A stretch of DNA of 23,544 nt from NCBI GenBank assembly GCA_002350105.1, contig DEDT01000040.1, forward strand, positions 1 through 23,544, read 5' to 3'. A program made the translations under genes and the position numbers. Numbering within the stretch: the stretch's first letter is position 1; each line of letters opens with the position of its first letter. Of the stretch, positions 22,178 to 23,544 are shown piece by piece. Origin of the DNA: Selenomonadaceae bacterium UBA2897 (GTDB lineage: Bacteria > Bacillota > Negativicutes > Selenomonadales > Selenomonadaceae). The notes below the pieces were generated by a model, which saw only the letters and a program-made list of their open reading frames with translations, did no database searches and was not told the DNA's origin.

Positions 22178-22205
22178 GACACAACAAGAGTTTGGCCATG
22201 CTAGC

Positions 22206-22889
22206 TCATGGCCGAACGAAACGGTAGCCCACACCGCGCACCGTCTCGATCGTATCCTGCATGTCGGGGCTCACGCCGAGCTTCGCGCGCAAATGCCGCA
22301 CATGCACATCCACCGTACGCGTATCGCCATAGTATTCGTAACCCCAGACCTTCTCCAGCAGCTCATCACGGGAAAAAGCGCGACCCGCATTCGTGAGAAA
22401 TAGCTTCAGGAGCTCGTACTCCTTGGGCGTCAGCGCCAGTACCTGCCCGTCGACGCTCGCCGTATAGGCATTGAGGTCCATGACGAGAGGGCCCGCCGAG
22501 AGCTGCATCGCATCGGTGGCCTTGGGCGGCTGCGCGCGCCGCAGTACGGCCTTGACCCGCGCGATGAGCTCACGCGTCGAGAACGGCTTTGCCACGTAGT
22601 CATCCGCGCCGAGTTCCAGTCCCAGTACCTTGTCGATTTCCTCATTCCTCGCCGTCAGCATGATAATGGGAATCGCCGCCGTTTCCTGATTTCCCTTGAG
22701 GCGGCGGCAGACCTCGAAACCATCCATGACCGGCAGCATCACGTCCAGCAGGATGAGGTCGGCGTCCCTGGCCTTTGCCAGCGCCTCGCCGCCATCCGCC
22801 GCCGTGTCTGTTTCATAGCCTTGCTTGGCAAGGTTGAACACGAGCAGCTCACGAATCGGCGCTTCATCATCCACGACCAGAATTTTCAT
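22206..22889 (-). CDS. phoP: PhoP-type response regulator (OmpR/PhoB family)
   Basis: A 227-residue response regulator. The receiver domain has the acidic pocket VVDDE (5-9), phospho-acceptor D49 in LILLDVMLP, T in IIMLTAR, and K in YVAKPFSTREL. The C-terminal winged helix shows LTPKEYELLKLF and the recognition helix region GDTRTVDVHVRHLRAKLG. It would bind the 11-bp repeat boxes before pstS, pstB and the phosphatase gene. The ATG at 22889 follows GGGGGACACC. An upstream in-frame start at 22907 includes that ribosome binding site. Partner kinase is inferred to be PhoR at 19076. phoP is a separate unit ending at its own hairpin. Confidence 0.94.
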   Translation of the reverse strand: MKILVVDDEAPIRELLVFNLAKQGYETDTAADGGEALAKARDADLILLDVMLPVMDGFEVCRRLKGNQETAAIPIIMLTARNEEIDKVLGLELGADDYVAKPFSTRELIARVKAVLRRAQPPKATDAMQLSAGPLVMDLNAYTASVDGQVLALTPKEYELLKLFLTNAGRAFSRDELLEKVWGYEYYGDTRTVDVHVRHLRAKLGVSPDMQDTIETVRGVGYRFVRP

Positions 22890-22922
22890 AACGGTGTCCC
22901 CCTTCATATACCTTTCTCTTCT

Positions 22923-22960
22923 ATTGTAGCACGAAATCCATCATCGGACATCTGTCCGAT
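22923..22960 (-). promoter_or_regulatory. phoP promoter with overlapping dyad
   Basis: On the minus strand TGCTACAAT gives an extended -10 (TACAAT, 22928-22923). The -35 position falls in a perfect dyad ATCGGACA-TC-TGTCCGAT (22943-22960). A protein bound to it would touch RNA polymerase; which protein is unknown. Confidence 0.55.
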
Positions 22961-22976
22961 TTTATCTGAGAAACAA

Positions 22977-23030
22977 TTTACAAGTTGTTTACGTTTCATT
23001 CACAAACCGATTTCTCCCGTCTGCTATAGT
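22977..23030 (+). promoter_or_regulatory. Pho box and -10 of the alkaline phosphatase promoter
   Basis: TTTACA (22977), TTTACG (22988), TTCACA (22999) and a weak ATTTCT (23010) repeat every 11 bp. The extended -10 TGCTATAGT (23022-23030) follows at the right distance, 46 bases before the ATG. Confidence 0.82.
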
Positions 23031-23076
23031 AAGAGCCGTACACAAACCAGTTGGATAAAAGTTCAGGAGGTTACAC

Positions 23077-23544
23077 ATGAAAAAGATTTGGGCCAAACGT
23101 TTGGCTGCCGCCCTGCTTGCTGGCGGCACTCTCATGACCATGGCACCGGGTGCCGAGGCCGCGGATATCCGTATCCTGCCCGTCGATACCGCCAGGTTCT
23201 GGGCTGGTTCCCGCTTTGACTTCGACGTGGAGGTCAGCAAGGCGCAGAACCTGCAGGATGTGCAAATTCAGGTCAACGGCAAGGATGCCGGCACATTCTT
23301 CGGCAAGAAACTGGAGCGCAAGGACCTCGGCAATGGCGTGACCTCCTTCCGCGCGAATCAGGTGAGCTTCCCGAAATCGGGCAATTACCAGATCACCGTC
23401 ACGGCAAAAGATACGTCAGGAAATACCTCCAGCAAGGCCGGCTACACCGTCGTACATGAGGTCGCACCGAAACAGGCTAAAAACGTCATTCTTTTTGTCG
23501 GTGACGGCATGTCCCTGCCCGCCTATAATGGCACCATGAATTAA
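23077..23544 (+). CDS. Secreted alkaline phosphatase, N-terminal part (cut at the window edge)
   Basis: A 155-residue reading frame. Residues 1-28 form a signal peptide (KKIWAKR, a hydrophobic core, then a site after GAEA). Residues about 30-127 look like an Ig-like beta domain (FDFDVEVSKAQNL, SGNYQITVTAKDTSGN). From 135, AKNVILFVGDGMSLPAY is the start of an alkaline phosphatase domain, with D143 the first metal ligand. The rest, including the catalytic Ser/Thr and other metal sites, is missing because a TAA falls on the last three bases of the window. Either the gene is truncated here or the sequence ends at a contig break. GGAGG precedes the ATG. The Pho box fits a phosphate-scavenging enzyme outside the membrane. 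Confidence 0.8.
   Translation: MKKIWAKRLAAALLAGGTLMTMAPGAEAADIRILPVDTARFWAGSRFDFDVEVSKAQNLQDVQIQVNGKDAGTFFGKKLERKDLGNGVTSFRANQVSFPKSGNYQITVTAKDTSGNTSSKAGYTVVHEVAPKQAKNVILFVGDGMSLPAYNGTMN

Overview
This 23.5 kb window is a chromosomal segment of moderately GC-rich DNA. Gene content (a BioY biotin transporter, a CIRCE-controlled htpG, a two-part pst/pho cluster, a CsoR-family repressor) and tightly packed genes with strong AGGAGG-type ribosome binding sites suggest a Firmicute. The GC-rich third positions and protein flavour point to Negativicutes, family Selenomonadaceae (Selenomonas/Mitsuokella-like). That placement is an inference from the sequence alone; no rRNA or marker search was possible.

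Left edge (1-2030, mostly + strand): an AT-richer VapBC-type toxin-antitoxin pair abuts, directly after the vapC stop codon, a broken minus-strand relic of an alkyltransferase (MGMT-like) domain. An intact relative of that domain lies about 1.9 kb away inside the 2123-3538 gene. A threonine-aldolase-family gene follows, with an AT-rich perfect dyad in its leader, and ends at a bidirectional terminator.

Galactoside operon (2123-12324, - strand, read right to left): a consensus-like promoter with two cre/LacI-type palindromes drives an atypical cytidylate-kinase-like protein. After it come a GPH-family sugar/cation symporter, LacZ (GH2 beta-galactosidase), a GH36 alpha-galactosidase, a Gfo/Idh/MocA oxidoreductase and a three-domain protein (MmcQ/YjbR-like, MGMT-like, VOC). 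The transporter and the two galactosidases would import and split lactose-, melibiose- or raffinose-type sugars. A terminator-like hairpin between the symporter and lacZ may set the expression ratio. No LacI-type regulator gene is in the window.

Middle (12392-16187, - strand): htpG with a CIRCE element, bioY with a promoter holding two copies of a 12-bp palindromic element, and a csoR-family metal repressor followed by an orphan HPt protein.

Pho region (16140-23544): pstSCA and pstB-phoU are two separate minus-strand units. phoR sits between them on the + strand, and phoP lies upstream of pstB. A gene for a secreted alkaline phosphatase starts divergently from phoP and is cut short at the right edge. 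Tandem TTTACA-like repeats with 11-bp period (Pho boxes) precede pstS, pstB and the phosphatase gene, so the region reads as a PhoPR phosphate-starvation regulon packed around its own regulators.

No rRNA, tRNA, CRISPR array, insertion sequence or origin was recognised. No gene-free stretch exceeds 300 bases; the longest (637-913, 12167-12438, 18823-19075) hold the relic and dyad, the lac-operon promoter/operators, and the pstS/phoR divergent control region.
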